64,000 nucleotides of DNA from the NCBI GenBank assembly GCA_905250075.1, contig CAJNOP010000041.1, forward strand, positions 1,121,302 to 1,185,301, in the 5' to 3' direction. This DNA comes from Rotaria sp. Silwood1 (Eukaryota > Rotifera > Eurotatoria > Philodinida > Philodinidae). Below are positions 10,901 to 24,100 of this stretch, one piece after another; the stretch's first letter is position 1; each line of letters begins with the position of its first letter. The notes under the pieces are model-generated. The model made no database searches, had not been told where the DNA came from, and saw only the letters and a list, made by a program, of their open reading frames with translations. A program made the position numbers and the translations under genes.

Positions 10901-13649
10901 TCATACTCTAAAAACCAATCATTCAATTGCATTGAATTTGAATTTATATGTGATTAAGTAAATTACTACATAACTATTTACATTTTTAGGTAATCAAAAT
11001 GAGAAATGTGGTGATACAAATACTATTGTTCTCTTACATGTAGCTGATAATCTTTTTCGGTTTAAAATTGCCGAATATTATGGACGATCTAAACAATATC
11101 CAGATTTTATATATGATGGTTGTATACATTTAAATTCTGCCAATCAATCAGGAATATATCCATTTAGTTTTAATCATATAAATGATATTCATCCACGTCA
11201 TTGTTTGGAATTATGTAAGAAGTATAAACAAAAATATGCTCTTCTTAATTCAAATAAATGTTTGTGTACGAATATTCCAATGAATACAAAACAAAGGGAT
11301 GCAAAGTTATTATCATTTCTGGATTTCAATTGTATTCAAGCATGTCAAGGTAATTACTTATATACATGTGGAAATGCAAGTAATTCATCGATCTATTCTG
11401 TGTATGTAACACATCCAAGATGTCCTCATAGTAAGAGATAAAAACATCAAAACTTATCTAATCAAACAGAAACAGAGAATTTTTCTTACTTTTTCTTTAG
11501 GTTTTCAACTTAGTGATAATGAACAACGATGTGTACAGATTAATTTTTCAGTGAAGAAAAATTCTTTCTCAACTGCACAATCTTATTGTCAATCTATTGG
11601 TGGTGTGCTTGCAAAAATAGATGATATTTTAGAACTTCAAGATTTAGTATTCTCATCAAAGCTACACGGAAATTATTTTGATCAATATCTATACTATCAG
11701 ATTCCAAGTATATTTGATGATACAAGATACTTTTGGATTGATCGTACATCGAATATCGTAAACAACAACAACAACAAAACATCAGATCGTTCTATTGGAA
11801 AATGTTCTCAAACATTAAAATCATTTGATCAAAACTGTGTTGTTCTTCATCGTGAAAAAATTATCGTTGATAATACTATAACTTTTCGACGATGTTTTAT
11901 TGAATCAGATCAATGTTCATCAACGTCTGCTATACCAGTTTGTGTTGATAAAAATCTAGATTCTAATTTAACCGCAATGTGGTCAACTATAGATGATGAT
12001 TCATCCATCATATCAGTGAATGTATCAACAGATTATTCATGTGGTAATGATACAGATTATCATTTGGTGAATGACTATTGTTATAAAGCATTACTTCATG
12101 AAACTACTTGGCATGATGCAAAAGCTGAATGTGAACGTGAGAAAGCCACATTATTTCTACCTGAACAATACATGATGTTATCCTTGTTAAAACTCTTATT
12201 TGTACGTTGGCATAGTTACACATCATCTGGTGTTGCACATGTTGATATCTTTTATAATAATCAAAATCGTACTGCTACGCGATCTATCATAACTGATGGA
12301 ATTAGTTTATCATCTGTACTGAATTCCAGTGATCTTCATACTTTATGTGAAAGTGAATTTCGTCGAAACTATAGCAATTTCCTATCATCACGAAATGTAT
12401 CAATGAAAGATACAGATCGATTAAAAACTCAGCAAACTGCTTGTGGATACATTGATTTTCGATCTGAATACTCACTATCGATTTCATGCAATGCAATAGC
12501 TTGTAATCGACTAGCAACTGTTATATGTCAAAAGTCATCAATTATAACAACACGTGCTGTGTTAGCAAAACGGTTAGTTACCAATAATTAGCTTAGACAA
12601 GTCGGAAATTCTCAACTTAAAAAAAAGAAAAGAATTATTCTATAGTTGGGTAGACCATTAGAAAGAAATATATTTTGTGTAATTCTCTAGACAATGAATA
12701 TAACCATCAGCAAATATTACTTAATACGATCAATGCCATTAAATGAAGTAGAGATCGGCAGATTCAGACTTATCGTTAAATCGTGCCTTGAGCGAGGTAA
12801 ATGCTCACATGGGAACCGGATACTCATCTCAAAGATACAATGCATTTCTTTTCATTCAATGACTAACACGCTCTAAACATTTCTTAGACGACTAGAATTC
12901 GACGGACTCAATAGTCTACTTAACAATATTTTCATATTACTGTCGTGATTCGAACCTAGTTCAATAACTTTTTATAGTATCAGTATACAGATATACAAGG
13001 TAAGCGTTTTTCTCATTGTGTACTCTGACAGAGAAATTTTCTAATACGTATTCTATACATGTCTATAATAGAAAATTGTGTATCAACTGTTATCTTCTCC
13101 TTCTATCAATCAATAGCAGTTCGCTGTGGAGTTGATCAAGATGAGCGTATATTATTCTGTGTTTTAAAAAGTTTCGTCGTGATAGACTTTGATTCATAGT
13201 ATGCAAAGCCTTTCTCGAATAGTTTGCAATAAAAAAATTATGTTGTTTATTTTTATTTCATACGTAAAAATATCATATTTATATCAGAACATTATTGGCG
13301 TGTTTCTATTTATGTTAAACAAAGAGAACATATCCGATATTCGACTGCATTCAAAATATTCGATTCCTCTCTCGAATTTTTCATAACATATTTTATATTT
13401 ATTTATAGTGGTTATTCAAATTTGTCAATATCATCGACTGACAAAGAATCAAATTCTAAAAAATCTACCAGCAAAAGTTTCATATCAATACTCTTGATAT
13501 GTTCAATTGTATTCGTTTTGATGCTCGTTGGATTTATATTATACAATCGTTATATAAAACGAAAAAATACTACACATCGTACACAAAGACTTACTAATGA
13601 AACTGTTTATTCTCAATTGCTTACTAGCGATGAATTTGATTTAAAATAG
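4965..13649 (+). CDS. Type I membrane receptor with WSC and C-type-lectin-like modules
   Basis: Six exons join in frame: 4965-5478, 8069-9007, 9848-10363, 10990-11430, 11501-12572, 13409-13649, giving about 1240 residues. A signal peptide (residues 1-16, MIYLLIIFLMVSSVYG) precedes a WSC domain starting YVGCY (about 17-100). A second, divergent WSC crosses the exon 1/2 junction (about 115-230). Then come a C-type-lectin-like domain (about 391-571, opening CPPQWFD and ending EPRHVLC), two more WSC-like units (about 575-660 and 656-803), and two further lectin-like units in exon 5. A transmembrane helix lies near 1185-1207 and a tail of about 33 residues contains YSQL, a YxxPhi endocytic motif. 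The first four introns are all phase 1, typical of shuffled extracellular modules. WSC and CTLD folds usually bind carbohydrate, so a glycan receptor is inferred; canonical Ca-binding EPN/WND motifs were not evident. Intron 1 is 2.6 kb and without a recognisable gene. Confidence 0.8.
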
Positions 13650-14617
13650 AAATACTATTTTTATTTTTTATTCACTTTATCCCTATCTCTATACCTATAA
13701 TCTTCATTTTAAATGAAAATTTTTCCATTGATTTCTTTTCTTTTAATTTGTAAACACATCAAATAGTTAATACGATTATTTATTTTTTTTCATGTTATTT
13801 CACCCAACGACTATGTATATAGATCTGCTTTTGACACACCTTCTTCTATCCCCCCTCCACATATACCCTAGTTGCTTTTAGTAAAAAAAATAAAATTTTG
13901 AATTATTGAGAAATATTTACGATAAATATTCACATTGGGTACTGTTTATAATTTTCGAAATTCAGTACAACAATTGTTTTAACTGCTGTAATTTGCATTG
14001 TAAGTTTTTATTTCTTTTTAGGTATTACAACTTGTGAATATCATTTTTCTATTTTCTTCTGTCTCCAAAAGATTTTTGAAATCTATAAGAATAAATTAAA
14101 ATACCTTCTTGATATTGGACGTATTTGTAATGAAACCAATCTGAAATTTGTACTGATACCGTTTTGATCTCTGCAGTAGACTTTACTTTATGCAGTGAAG
14201 AAAAGTTCTGACTTTTTTTAATCTTGTCTAATAGTTCTACTTTAGCTCGTGCAGTAAAAACTTCAACAAAGCTCATCAATCGACTGTATTCTTCATGCTG
14301 ATGGCAAATACTCAGTTATTTTTTGTTTTATTTTCATTTGTTAGCAGCAAAATGCTCTTTCTGTATGTTTTTGGCCCTATGAAGACGTGTTAGGGCTACA
14401 AAATGTATTCAGTTTCGTTTCATTGCTAACCTTTCAAACTATTAAAATTTTGAAATTTTCACGAACAAGTGTTGACTTTCAAATCTTTAAAAAAATCAGT
14501 TTTTATTCAGTAATAAATGCTCAAGGAATTATTTAATATTAATTTTTGTATCCTTTACATATAAATTGAAGTTCACTATTGTTCATCAAATATTTCAATT
14601 GAAGCACGATTAAAGGT
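13650..14617. other. 3' flank of receptor gene and intergenic DNA
   Basis: Contains a candidate AATAAA polyadenylation signal at 13889-13894, 240 bases after the receptor stop codon. A 76-codon frame on the minus strand (14049-14279) has no recognisable family or splice context and is not called as a gene. Confidence 0.4.
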
Positions 14618-14626
14618 GGTTGTGAT

Positions 14627-14830
14627 GGGATCCCGAAAGATGCGCACGACGAAACTTGCGCACGAGCGTGCGGATGAGTGTACGAAGTGAGGGTGAGGGT
14701 GCAGGTGTGGATGATAGTGAGGGCGAGGGCAGGTGAGGGTAAGAGTGAGGTTGAATGGGTCCGTTTTATTTCCTAAACCCTATCCGCACGCTCGTGCGCA
14801 AGTTTCGTCGTGCGCATCTTTCGTAGACCC
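14627..14830. mobile_element. 204-bp element with perfect 42-bp inverted arms
   Basis: Bases 14634-14675 and 14782-14823 are perfect reverse complements over 42 bp (starting CGAAAGATGCGCACGACG). The ends are GGG...CCC, flanked by direct repeats GGTTGTGAT(G) at 14618 and 14831, a 9-10 bp target duplication. This size of duplication suits a Mutator-like (MULE) MITE, but the family is uncertain. The 106-bp loop carries degenerate hexamers such as GTGAGG. The arms are far richer in CpG than the surroundings, and perfect identity suggests recent insertion or strong constraint. Confidence 0.75.
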
Positions 14831-14935
14831 GGTTGTGATGTGGTGTGGATGTCGGTAGGTATCGACGTGTAGGTTTTGATGTGGTTGAGGGTGCGTGTGG
14901 GTGAGGAGTGGGCATGAATCCTCTTTCCACCCATA
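14831..14935. repeat. GT-rich degenerate hexamer stretch
   Basis: Sequence on the plus strand is dominated by GTG-type words (GTGATGTGGTGTGGATG, GGGTGCGTGTGGGTGAGG). It resembles the loop of the neighbouring element and the GT-rich arms of hairpins elsewhere in the window. No exact period could be fixed by eye. Confidence 0.4.
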
Positions 14936-15051
14936 CTCGGACGTTTTTTTTATTATGTGTTTCGATTTTCTAATGAAGGATTGATCTTCTCAAATAGAAA
15001 ATGCACGATGGAAACCTATCGTTTCTGATTGAGAGTTGTGCATAAATTAAG

Positions 15052-15418
15052 GCTCATATTGATGAAATACTAATGAAAAGATAAGATAAAGGAACACTAA
15101 ATAATCTTTTGTTATATTTAGGCTGATATCGACAAAATGAAAAGATGGTAAGCTGAACATATCAAAGACAAAATTAATATTTTTTTTTAATTTTTAGGTT
15201 CAAATCAAAATAATACAAATGGTATGTTACATATAACAAATTACTAATAGCTGTTTTGTTTTGTATCCTTCGTTTGATATCGATATGATAGCATTGGTGA
15301 GTTACACATAGCAAATACACAATTAATATTTCCTTTTTTTAGTTCTGAATTCATGTCGATACAATACAATTGCTGAGTTGTGTGAGGAAAAAATTGACTA
15401 ATTCCATCTCCATTTTAG
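15052..15418 (+). repeat. Five tandem units of 70-76 bp with splice-like signals
   Basis: Units run 15052-15121, 15122-15197, 15198-15272, 15273-15342 and 15343-15418. Each begins with a 24-30 nt segment related to GATATCGAYANAAT. In three units this ends in ATG or TTG followed by a donor-like GTAAGC, GTATGT or GTGAGT. A motif like TACACATARCAAA follows, and four of five units end in a T-rich tract and TTTAG. The shape is that of a tiny exon plus a tiny intron repeated in tandem. Frames are not open throughout (a TGA in unit 5, no donor in unit 1), so expression is doubtful. Confidence 0.5.
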
Positions 15419-17478
15419 TTATGTTCTTCTCGTCTCTCTAAACAGATTGTATTTCGGGACCTTCGTTAAAGTTTCTATAACATCTTTCAAACTGTTGAAA
15501 TTTGTCTAGTCTGCTCTAGAGTCTCCAATTGACATATTGCAATCGAAATTCTCGTGAGATCGGAAGCTTTTAATCCATTTTTGAGACTAGGATCTCAAAA
15601 ATTACTATAATTCACTTTATTTGGCTTCCGCCGAGTTCTCAGAAGTCCTGAAAAGTCACCATCTATGCGAACAATTTGATTTATTAGCTTGTGAGTATAT
15701 ACTAATGGTTACTAATTGTTTCTTTTTATTAACGAGTAATTGCAATTTTTTATTGTATCGTAATTGGTTGTCTTTATCAGATAGAACGTGAAAGATAGAC
15801 AGACGAATGAAATTTATTGTATTATTGTTATCGGGAATGACAGATTAGATTAATCAACGGTGATTGTTCGCAAAAACTAAACGATTATTGATGTATGATT
15901 TGTAAAAAAAACTCAAAATATTCGAATGAATTTACCTATGAGAACAACAAACTGTACTATTCGTAAGAAAAAACTGACTCTAGTTGAAGACTTTAAAAAT
16001 GAATCAAAACAGTGACGAAAACTTATCACGGTTAAACAAGTATATGTAAAAATTTTTATTTCTGTATATAAAACTTCTAATGACTTCTCTTCGTTTGAAT
16101 ATTTATCAAATGGTCTTATATAATATTCCTAATGAAATGAAGAGACTAATTTCCTAAAAATATCGGTTAGAATGTACAATTTTTCTTTTTCACGAACTAA
16201 TTAATTTTTTCCACAACTTTTGAAGACATACCTATTCACTAATTGTATCCAAAACCTTTTTCTATTCAATTATAATTAGCTTTTGGTAATTTGATAAAAA
16301 TTTGGTTCAATTTCTATCAAATAAATATAACAATAAGCTCATAATAAAAATCAAACACAATGTGCGAACAGTCACTTAGCAAAATAGATATATAAACTAA
16401 TGAATAACAAACGATATAGTAACAATCTATTTTTATCTATAATTATGTTGAGTCGAAATGATAAAAATTGTTGTTTTCAATCTTTCAATAGCATAAATAC
16501 TTTGTTGTGTATTTCGACATCTGCATTTCCTGATCAAAAAAAACCGAAGATTTTTATTAAAAATTTAGGAAAAACATAATCCACAGACCCTAAGAACAGA
16601 CGCAGAAAGAGTACAGAAGCAGATGTACTTTCACACCAATAATTAAAAATTCTTCATCAATACTTAGCCTAACGATATCAGAGACTATCGCATTTTGTAT
16701 AATTGCTGTAAACATTTTTTCCTACATTCCCCTTATATCACTATTTAGTGGTATGCAAATTCATGGTATCATGAAACTTGGTTGCTCAGGCGTATTTTAA
16801 ACGAACAATCAATAAATAAACAAAGCTTCGACATAAGCAAACAGCTTATTGCTGCTGTTAACACACGAGAGACCAATCGATCTTATCGAACTGTTGACAC
16901 ACATCATCATTCCCACTCTCATAATGAATGTCCTAGATATAACCTGACTTAAAACGTCAAATAATATTTCGATATCCATCCAAGATATTGTATCGTGAGC
17001 AACGCAATTCTAGATCCAAACGCACCAAAAATATCATTTAACTAACTTTCAACTTATTTAAACTATATCAAAAAATGATAAAAAATAACAGGTATACATG
17101 AGTGTTATTAAAAATATACTGTTTACCTAATACAATTTAATTAGTTTAATTTAAAAAATTTATTTTCAGTTGTTTCTCTCTTGATTTTACAACTCTTCTT
17201 ATATAGATCCACCTTCACATGATAGAGCAGAGACCTATTTTCAATACGAAAAGTGAGCCTGAGAGCTTATTAAAATCTTTAAACCTTTTACACTTCTTTT
17301 CCACATTGTATGTTTGAACTTCATACAAAGAAATTATAAGTTCATGGTAGTAGATTCTAGTTATCTAGATTTCATTTTGCTTCCGTTGCGACACGAAATC
17401 ATCGACCAAAAAAAAAATTTTCATTATTTTCACTTTATTCTATTCTTTCCATTTTCTTGAGAAAAAAAAATTAGAAAT
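15419..17478. other. Intergenic, no gene seen
   Basis: AT-rich sequence with many stop codons in all frames. I saw no exon with family resemblance and no bounded repeat. Confidence 0.4.
17462..17470 (-). terminator. RNA polymerase III terminator of tRNA-Trp
   Basis: A run of nine A on the plus strand reads as T9 on the minus strand, starting 9 bases after the 3' end of the tRNA. This is the standard Pol III stop signal. Confidence 0.8.
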
Positions 17479-17550
17479 TGACCCCGACGTGACTTGAACA
17501 CGCAACCTTCTGATCTGGAGTCAGACGCGCTACCGTTGCGCCACGGAGTC
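17479..17550 (-). tRNA. tRNA-Trp (CCA)
   Basis: The minus strand folds as a 72-nt tRNA. The acceptor stem GACTCCG pairs with CGGGGTC (one T-G pair), with discriminator A. The anticodon arm is TCTGA-CTCCAGA-TCAGA, putting CCA in the anticodon position, which decodes UGG. The T arm contains GTTCAAGTC, the B-box promoter element. The sequence is close to the conserved eukaryotic nuclear tRNA-Trp. There is no intron and no encoded CCA tail, as usual in eukaryotes. Confidence 0.95.
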
Positions 17551-18166
17551 GACATTAGTGAAAGCATAGAAAAAGAACTGGTTGTTCTCATAGGCAAAGA
17601 AAAAAGCACAAACAGTCTCATCCAATAAGCTATTTCTATTATTTTCACAGCCGATCTTGATCAGATCGACATATACATTTATATTTATATATATATATAC
17701 TAGTATATCATACAATGACCGTTCATTTTATCATAGTTCAACTATGGTGAAGAATAGAAAAAGAATACGAAGAAGAAGAAGAAGAAAAAAAAACGTTTTC
17801 TCTCTTGCACACACACAAACTACTTCGTTCGTGTTCTTCCTTTCTTTTCTTTTCTTTTCTTTTCTTTCTTCTTCGTCATTCATCATCGACCGTGCTCCTA
17901 CCGCAGCCGCTATTACCATCGTTGTTGTTCGCCTCAAACCTAAAAGAGAATTGTGCATTGGTTGGTCGACGAAGAAGATGGAATAGAAACGAACGAACGA
18001 TGTGATCAGAATATATAGCCGTTGTCAGTGTTCCTTTTTTCTCTTTCTTTTTGCCCTCGTCATGTCTGCGATAGCCTTATATACGTTAGAGCTTGTTTTT
18101 TTTTGTTTCATATAGATCTGAACTCTTATTTCTAGATAGATGCTCATTTGCTAAAAAAAAGGCAGA
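17551..18166. other. Upstream region of alpha-spectrin
   Basis: Contains a GAAGAAGAAG purine run (about 17765-17790), a TTTCTTTTC pyrimidine run (about 17840-17870) and an AT dinucleotide stretch near 17680-17700. These give long low-complexity frames on both strands that are not called. It probably holds the spectrin promoter and 5' UTR, but no specific element could be recognised. Confidence 0.4.
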
Positions 18167-21100
18167 ATGGATCAGGAACAATCTGAACGTATTACTACGA
18201 ATGGTCATTCAACTGTTGTTGATGATGAACAACATCAACAAACAGGAGAATCAACAATCGATACACAAAATATCGATCCAGTAATAGAAATAAATCTGAT
18301 TGTTATTATTTCTTGTTTATTTATTTATTTATTTATTTTTGATAGATGGCTGATATAGGCGATGTTATTGATGGTCGAGAAATTCAAGTTCTTGAAACCG
18401 CTGAAGATATTCAAGCAAGACGTGAACAAGTTCTTGCACGTTTTGCACATTTTAAAGAAGCAGCTAAATATCGTCGTGATAAACTTGAAGATTCACGAGA
18501 ATATCAATATTTTAAACGTGATGCTGATGAACTTGAAACATGGATTAATGAAAAAATACAATTATGTTCACAAGATGATACGTATCGTGATACAACAAGT
18601 GTTCAAGTAAATAAAACAAAAACAAAAAAAATTAATTATAATTAATATTATTTATCTTTAGGCAAAAATTCAAAAGCATGAAGCATTTGAAGAAGAAGTA
18701 ACAGCACATCATAATGCTGTTCTACGACTTGATGAAGAAGGTGCAGCAAAAATAAATCGTGATCACTTTGCATCAGCTGCTATTGAAGTTAATATGAAAA
18801 AAATGAATGAATTTCTTTTGTTTTTCTAATATTTTATTATTTATTTATTTTTAGGCACGTCTTGATGAAATTCATCGTTTATGGGAATTATTATTAAGAC
18901 GTTTAAAAGAAAAATCTGCTCGTCTTCAATTAGCACGTAAATTAGAACAATTCTTTCGAGATTGTGATGAATTTATATTTTGGATGCGTGATAAAGTAAA
19001 TTATTATTAAATTTTAGTTTTAAATGAAATAAAAAAAAAAAACAACAATAACATATATGTTTATTTTTTTAGGAAACATTTGTTTTATCGGAAGATTATG
19101 GTAAAGATTTACAAAGTGTACAAAATCTTCAACGTAAACATGATAATGTTGAACGAGATATATCAGTTTTACAAGAAAAAGTTGAAAATTTACGTAAAGA
19201 TGGTGCACGTATACAACAAGATGTACCTGAAGGTGCTGATCAAATTGAAAAACGTTTATTTGATATGATACAAGCATGGGATGATTTACGTGCTAAAGTA
19301 AATTAAATTGATTTGGAAAAAGAACAAAAAAAAAAAAATCCTTTTTTTTTTTTTTTGGTTTTCTTTTAGTCAGATGAACGAAAAACAGTTTTAAATGAAT
19401 CATTTCGTTTACATCGATTTTTATCTGAATTTCGTGATTTAATGTCATGGGCATTAGATATGGAAACATATTTATCATCTGATGAATTAGCTAAAGATGT
19501 ATCTGGTGCTGAAGCATTAGTTGAACGTCATTCAGAATTTAAAGGTGAAATTGATGCACGTAAAGATAGTTTTGCTAATGTACAACGTATTGGTAATGAA
19601 TTAATTGAACAAGATCATTATGCTAAAAGTGATATTGAATATAAATTACAAGAATTACTTGATCAACAAACAAAATTAGATCATTTATGGTCACAACGTT
19701 TAATGTTATTACAAGATTGTATGCATTTACAATTATTTTTACGTGATATTGATCAAGCTTTAATATGGATACAAAAACAAGATCAATATTTAGTACAAAA
19801 TATCAATGATATTGATTCATGTCAAACATTAGATGATTGTGAAGGTCTTATTAAAAAATATGATGATTTTGAAAAATTACTTCAAGCACAAGAAGAAAAA
19901 GGTAAATGAAAAAAACAAAGTTCATATGTAACTGAATGAGAAGTTACCAGAATTTATCCTGTACATATCTTCAGTTTAATTTCTTTCCTTTGATGATAGC
20001 ATATATAACAGGGTGCTTAGGAAAGTTCTAATAATTCCCTACCAGAAACAGCTGAGTCAAACACTTAACAAATGTACTCAATCAATAATCGGCAGGATAC
20101 TCTATTATTCGTGTATCACACTTTCTATAATGAATTTTTTCAACAAGTTAGTAAATTGAACATTTAGAAGCATTTTATAGTGCAATGCTAAAAATTCATA
20201 AAGCAACTAAAAGGTTCGTGGTGTGGTTTTTAATGAAGAAATACACTTCTTCTTTTATTATGTTAGAAAAATTCGTTTTTCTATGATTAAGATTTATAAT
20301 TTTATTCATGTTGCAGAATATTTAGTATGTCATAGATAGAATTCTTGCAAATAAATAATGAGCATTAAACAGTTTTTATACAATTTGAAAGTTTATTTTT
20401 CTTTTCAAATAGTTAGAATGCTTGTGAGCATTAGTGGCAAGTATACACCGCTTACTCGATAGGCTTTATTGATTAACCTAAGTTCTAGCTTATGAATACA
20501 AATGATCGGCATGAGTTTTCTGCCACAGACAGCGAATCTAAGATAAGGAGACACGTTTTCAAGAAAAAAAATATTTTAAACAAGGCTTTTGCGGTTTTAT
20601 CTAGGGCCACATTGGGTGTACTTACGACCTCCATTTAACTTTGCCCGAACGAGCTGAAAGTTCGATTACAAATACTTGAAAATATTCTTCAGATTTGAAA
20701 TCGATAGTTTTCTTTTTTGATCTTCGTATCCGAATCATAGAGCTCTGAACAACAGCATTCCGATCTTCGATTCGAACCTTTACTTATTTCATTAATAAGA
20801 AAAATGAGATTTTAAAGAAAACGTGAATTCACCTTTGACATATAGTCTATAGTATCTCAAAAAAAAAGAAAAACTTCAATCTGATCAAACAGTATCAGAA
20901 TGGAGATCGTAAGTAAACCCGATGTAGTCTTATGAAAAGTCGCAAAAATAACCTTGTTTAACATTTTTTTATAATCTGAAATGTACAAACAAGAAGATAC
21001 AAGATATAAACCAAAAGACTTCATATTCGTTAGAATCTATTTATCTGTATCACATAAATAACAGAATGAACAATATGGAGTTGAAAATTAAAACTGACGA

Positions 21101-24100
21101 TAAAAGAAAACACACAGTCTTCTCATTTTCGAAACATTAACATTTCTAAAATAGAATTTTTACGTTTTGTTTTGTTTTTTTCTTTTTCTTCTAGGCAAAG
21201 CTTTAGATGAGTTTGGTCGTGATCTTCTTAATGCTGGACATTATGATTCTGATTTAATTCAAGAAAAACTTGATTTACTTTATCAATCTCGTATTAGTTT
21301 ATTAGATAAAATTAATACAAAACGTCGTCTATTACAAAATACTCTTAATTATTTTACATTTGAACGTGATTGTGATGAATTAAAATTATGGGCAAAAGAA
21401 AAATTAAAAATGGCATTAACACGTGATTATTTAGATACAGCTAATATTAATATAAAATGTCAAAAACATCAACAATTTTTAAATGAATTAGCAGCATATC
21501 AACCAAAAATGGATACAGTTATATTAACAGGACAAAAATTAATTGATGAACAACATGGACAAACACAAAATATTAATCAACATTTAACTGAATTAGAAGA
21601 TATATTAAATAAATTAGTTGAAGCAGCTAATGAAAAATCTGATCGTTTAAAAGAAGCTACTGATGGACAAGCATTTACACGTGCTCTAGAAGAAATTGAT
21701 ATGTGGATAAATGATGTTGAAAATACATTAACAAATGATGATTATGGTAAAGATATGACATCAGTACAAAATTTACAAAAAAAACAACAATTATTAGAAA
21801 ATGAATGTTCATTAAAAAAAGATCGTATTGATCAATTATCAAAAGATGCTGAACATTTTCAACAAATTGGTCATTTTGATTCAAATAATATATTAAAAAA
21901 ACAAATACAACTTGTAACACGTTTTCAATCATTATTAGAACCATTACAACAAAAAAAAGAAAAATTAAATGCAGCAGCAGAATTTCAACGTTTATTACAT
22001 AATATTGAAGTTGAAGAAGCATGGATTCGGTAAGATACCAAAAAAAGAATTGTGAAAGATTGTTAGAAAACTTTTTTTTTATGGTTTACGTATTGTAGAG
22101 AAAAAGAACCAAGTATAATGTCAACAAATCGTGGACGAGATTTAATTGGTGTACAAAATTTATTAAGAAAACATCAAGGTTTAATGGCTGAATTACAAAA
22201 TCATGAAGCACAAATACGTACTGTTTGTAATGAAGGAGAAGATATGATAAATCAAGGTAGAGAAAAATAAATTTATAAATATGAATATTTTGAAAAAAAA
22301 ACATTTTTTTTTTTAATATTAATTAGGTCATTTTTCATCAGCTGAAATAAAAAAACATATTGTTAATTTACAATCAAAATGGCAAAATTTAAAAGAAGTA
22401 TCTGTACAAAGAAAACATGATTTAGAAGATTCATTACAAGCACAACAATATTTTAGTGATGCTAAAGAAGTTGAATCATGGATACAGTAAGTTAATAATA
22501 AAAATTATTTGTAATATATAATAAAGAGTTACCTAGTGGCCCTTCGATCAGTTTACATGTCCTAGAGTTTTAATTCAGACATCATTTTCATGTTGTCACA
22601 AAATATTTTTGTCGAATTTTTCATTGGAAATCACGTAAAAATAATTGAAAAATTTTTTTTTTGTTCTTATTAAGAATATCTGTTGATATATAAATGTTAG
22701 ACTTTGACCAATTCATTTAAAAATATTACTAGAAAGTTCAGGTGAGATGACAAGTCTATTAGGAAAGTTTTATAGTTGCAACTTTGAATGAAATCAAATT
22801 AGTTCTGCGATATCGCTTCACTAGTTCAGGTTGTACTAATTACTAAGGTTTTGCCTATGTTTCACAGATTTTGATGATAATAAACGAGACATATGGGACT
22901 GGCTTTAGCTCTGGAAAAAAAACATTACTATACGAAAATAGCAAACAGAAACTGTTTATATACATAATTACACTGAAGATGTTATTCACCAAGGCAAGAA
23001 GATATATGAATCATAATACCAGTGCATGTGAGTCGATGAAGAGTTGGTTGCTGCTTTCAGTCAGAATTTATTGTCATATACATACACTCAACATATCAGA
23101 TTAATATCACAAAGAATAGTAGAAGTTGATAGGAGAGCATATTTTTGTCGAGGACTCTATTTTATATGTACATCTGTCTACTTTTCAATCAGGTTTTTGA
23201 TATTTTTCTTTTTTTTACGATTTTGAGTATGAAATAAAAACCGTCTAGTTTTTCTGCTGATAAATGTTAAATTTTTATATATTTCAGTGAAAAAGAACCA
23301 GTTGCTCAATCAACTGATTATGGTCGTGATGAAGATTCATGTAATGCATTATATAAAAAACATCAACAATTATTTAATGATATTAAAGATTTTGAACAAA
23401 CTGAATTAGAAGAACTTCGTCAAAAAGCACAAAAATGTCATCAACCTGAAAAACCACTTGTATCAGATGATGTTTTAACAGGTCAACGACAAAAAGTTTC
23501 AAGTCTTTATGATTATGTTGAAAAAACTCCACGTGAAATTTCAATGAAAAAAGGTGATACACTTATATTACTTAATTCATCAAATAAAGATTGGTGGAAA
23601 GTTGAACTTAATGATCGACAAGGTTTTGTACCAGCATCATATTTAAAAAAAATTGAAAAAGATCCAATATCAGTTAATGAACAAGAACGTCTTGATGAAT
23701 ATACAGTTAGTGCAAGACAACAACAAATTGAAAAACAATATGCTAATTTATTAAATATTTGTCAACAACGTTTAGAAAAACTTGGTAAGATATATATTAG
23801 GAAAAATATTTTTTGAAATTAAATTTATTAATTATATTAAGAAAATAATTTCAATATTAAAACTATATGTAAATATGATAATAGTGAATGTAAAACTATT
23901 ATGAAATAATTAGAAAATAAAGACAATATAAAAAAAACTTGTTAGAGAAATTCTTGTAAAATTTGATTATAAGATAAAACGTAATTATTTTCGTTGAAAA
24001 CGAGAATGTTTTAGTAATAAAAGTTCGATTGTTTTAAGCATGATAACGAGGATTATTGATTAAGGAGGAAATAGTCTAAGCTTTTATCTGTTGAAAATTT

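Noticed and set aside
12694..13386. Short plus-strand ORFs between receptor exons 5 and 6
   Set aside because: They lie within an intron whose flanking exons join in phase, and they show no domain.
17657..18005. Overlapping ORFs rich in Arg/Lys on one strand and Phe/Ser on the other
   Set aside because: They come from GAA and TTTC low-complexity tracts upstream of spectrin.
19020..22304. Minus-strand ORFs rich in Leu, Tyr, His and Val
   Set aside because: They are antisense shadows of spectrin exons with A/T-ending codons.
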